Assembly (NCBI GenBank): GCA_945865705.1
Contig: CAMBEY010000163.1
Coordinates: forward strand, 1-6,674
Source of the DNA: Candidatus Sulfopaludibacter sp. SbA3
Lineage (GTDB): Bacteria > Acidobacteriota > Terriglobia > 2-12-FULL-54-10
Reading direction: 5' to 3'
Length of the DNA: 6,674 nt
Part shown: piece after piece, positions 5,881 through 6,674 of the stretch
Layout: every line of letters begins with the position of its first letter
Numbering within the stretch: the stretch's first letter is position 1
Made by a program: the position numbers and the translations under genes
The notes under the pieces: model-generated
What the model was told of the DNA's origin: nothing
What the model saw: the letters and a program-made list of their open reading frames with translations, nothing else
Databases searched by the model: none

Positions 5881-5883
5881 AAA

Positions 5884-6441
5884 TTATTTCGCGCGTTCGA
5901 GGTACTTGCCTTCCGCGGTGTCCACGCGGATCTTCTCGCCGACGTTGATGAACGCAGGCACGCCCACTACCAGACCGGTTTCCATGGTGGCGGGCTTGGT
6001 TACGTTGCTCACCGTCGCGGACTTCAATCCCGGCTCGGTTTCCATCACCGTCATGTCCACGGTGATGGGCAGGTCGATGCCCACGGCGCGGCCTTCGTAC
6101 ATCTGGATTTTAATCTGGATGTTGGGGATCAGGTAGTTGGCGTTGTCGCCCAGCGTCTCCGCCGTCAGATGAATCTGCTCGTAGGTCTCGGTGTTCATGA
6201 AGTGGTAGTCGTCGTGTTCGCGGTACAGAAACTCCATCACCTGCTCATCAACGTGCGCCACATCCATCTTGTCTTCTGAGCGGAAGCGGTGCTCGATCAT
6301 GGCGCCGGTGCGCAGGTTGCGCATCTTGGCTTGCACGAAAGCGCGCAGGTTGCCCGGCGTGCGGTGCGTTACCTGATGGATGGAGAACAGCTCTCCCGCG
6401 TGCTTGATGACGTTGCCGCGCCGCATCTGTGTTGCGTTCAT
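5884..6441 (-). CDS. efp: Elongation factor P
   Basis: A 185-residue translation factor that binds between the P and E sites of the ribosome and speeds peptide-bond formation at polyproline stretches. It has the standard length and three beta-barrel domains. Recognisable parts are the N-terminal MRRGNVIKHAGELFSIH, AKMRNLRTGAMIEHRFRS (38-55), the central TYEQIHL, and the C-terminal signature VPAFINVGEKIRVDTAEGKYLER. The domain I tip loop reads TPGNLRAF, so Asn31 stands where E. coli has the beta-lysylated Lys34 (PGKGQAF). The known lysine or arginine modifications therefore cannot occur at that residue. The frame is open to 6573, but the start at 6441 is preferred: it follows GGGGAG by 6 nt, gives the normal N-terminus, and the longer form would overlap the promoter. 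Confidence 0.96.
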   Translation of the reverse strand: MNATQMRRGNVIKHAGELFSIHQVTHRTPGNLRAFVQAKMRNLRTGAMIEHRFRSEDKMDVAHVDEQVMEFLYREHDDYHFMNTETYEQIHLTAETLGDNANYLIPNIQIKIQMYEGRAVGIDLPITVDMTVMETEPGLKSATVSNVTKPATMETGLVVGVPAFINVGEKIRVDTAEGKYLERAK

Positions 6442-6543
6442 GAAGTACTCCCCGGGTTGTCTTGTTTGGATGATAGCGCCGGAGCGCCTGGCCGAAGCCA
6501 TTGGAAGGTATTGTCCCGCCCGCGAACCACCACCTAACGATTC

Positions 6544-6573
6544 ATTATAAAGAACCGACGCGAAAGCCGTCAA
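6544..6573 (-). promoter_or_regulatory. Sigma-70-type promoter of efp
   Basis: On the minus strand TTGACG (6573-6568) is the -35, five of six consensus bases, and TATAAT (6549-6544) a perfect -10, with an 18-bp spacer. Transcription would start near 6537, leaving a leader of about 95 nt. This is the best promoter match in the window and fits a highly expressed translation factor. Confidence 0.7.
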
Positions 6574-6592
6574 CCTGTGGGCGCGTCACAGA

Positions 6593-6613
6593 GCCGCGCG
6601 CGTCAGCAAGCGG
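6593..6613. repeat. Dispersed copy of 21 bp from the 44-bp palindrome arm
   Basis: The 21 bases are identical to 1559-1579 (core CGCGCGTCAGCAAGCGG). Similarity reaches back to about 6584, where GTCACAGAG resembles GTGACAGTG of the palindrome arm. No matching inverted arm is visible before the window ends, so this is either a solo half-element or the left side of a palindrome continuing beyond the window. It lies about 20 bp upstream of the efp -35 box. Confidence 0.85.
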
Positions 6614-6674
6614 ACACGGTCGTCAGGCGGGAAGCGACATTCAGGAGAAATGCGGTGATGCGGGGCCCGGAAGT

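Noticed and set aside
6442..6573. Longer N-terminus for EF-P
   Set aside because: The extension overlaps the TTGACG/TATAAT promoter and is absent from the usual EF-P, whereas the ATG at 6441 follows GGGGAG.
6643..6674. Possible start of a plus-strand gene at the right edge (AGGAG at 6643-6647, GTG/ATG at 6655 and 6658)
   Set aside because: Only about six codons are visible, so coding cannot be supported.

Overview
The window is ordinary bacterial chromosome with high-GC, strongly coding-biased genes. It most likely comes from the Acidobacteriota, perhaps a Solibacter/Bryobacter-like or Koribacter-like lineage. That placement is an inference, resting on the style of the RdgB, NadE and EF-P proteins and on intergenic palindromes of the kind I associate with that phylum. 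No tRNA, rRNA, CRISPR array, transposase or phage gene is visible.

Layout from left to right. The last 27 codons of an unidentified, hydrophobic protein overlap the start of rdgB (XTP/dITP pyrophosphatase) by ATGA. A perfect 34-bp inverted repeat directly follows the rdgB stop. A class I SAM-dependent methyltransferase comes next. A 13-bp tandem array and a long palindrome with perfect 44-bp arms then separate it from a convergent TPR-repeat protein on the minus strand. The divergent interval between the TPR gene and nadE holds a second, inverted copy of the first hairpin, followed by a TATAAT promoter. nadE (glutamine-dependent NAD+ synthetase) is complete. A third palindrome family lies between nadE and an S41/C-terminal-processing-protease homologue, which has its own extended -10 promoter. 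That gene converges on efp (elongation factor P, minus strand) across a nested GT-rich palindrome. The efp promoter and a stray copy of part of the 44-bp arm close the window.

The genes do housekeeping work: cleaning of the nucleotide pool, NAD+ synthesis, translation at polyproline stretches, and cell-envelope proteolysis or its regulation. Apart from the ATGA overlap there is no sign of an operon; most genes appear to be separate units divided by palindromes.

Two observations stand out. The S41 homologue has lost both the catalytic serine (Gly291) and the catalytic lysine (Ile316) while keeping its PDZ domain and fold motifs, so it looks like a pseudoprotease. Palindromic elements of four unrelated types fill five of the six gaps between genes; one family is present twice, and its two copies share loop sequence in opposite orientation, which suggests dispersal as a unit. 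I see no convincing new multi-gene system.
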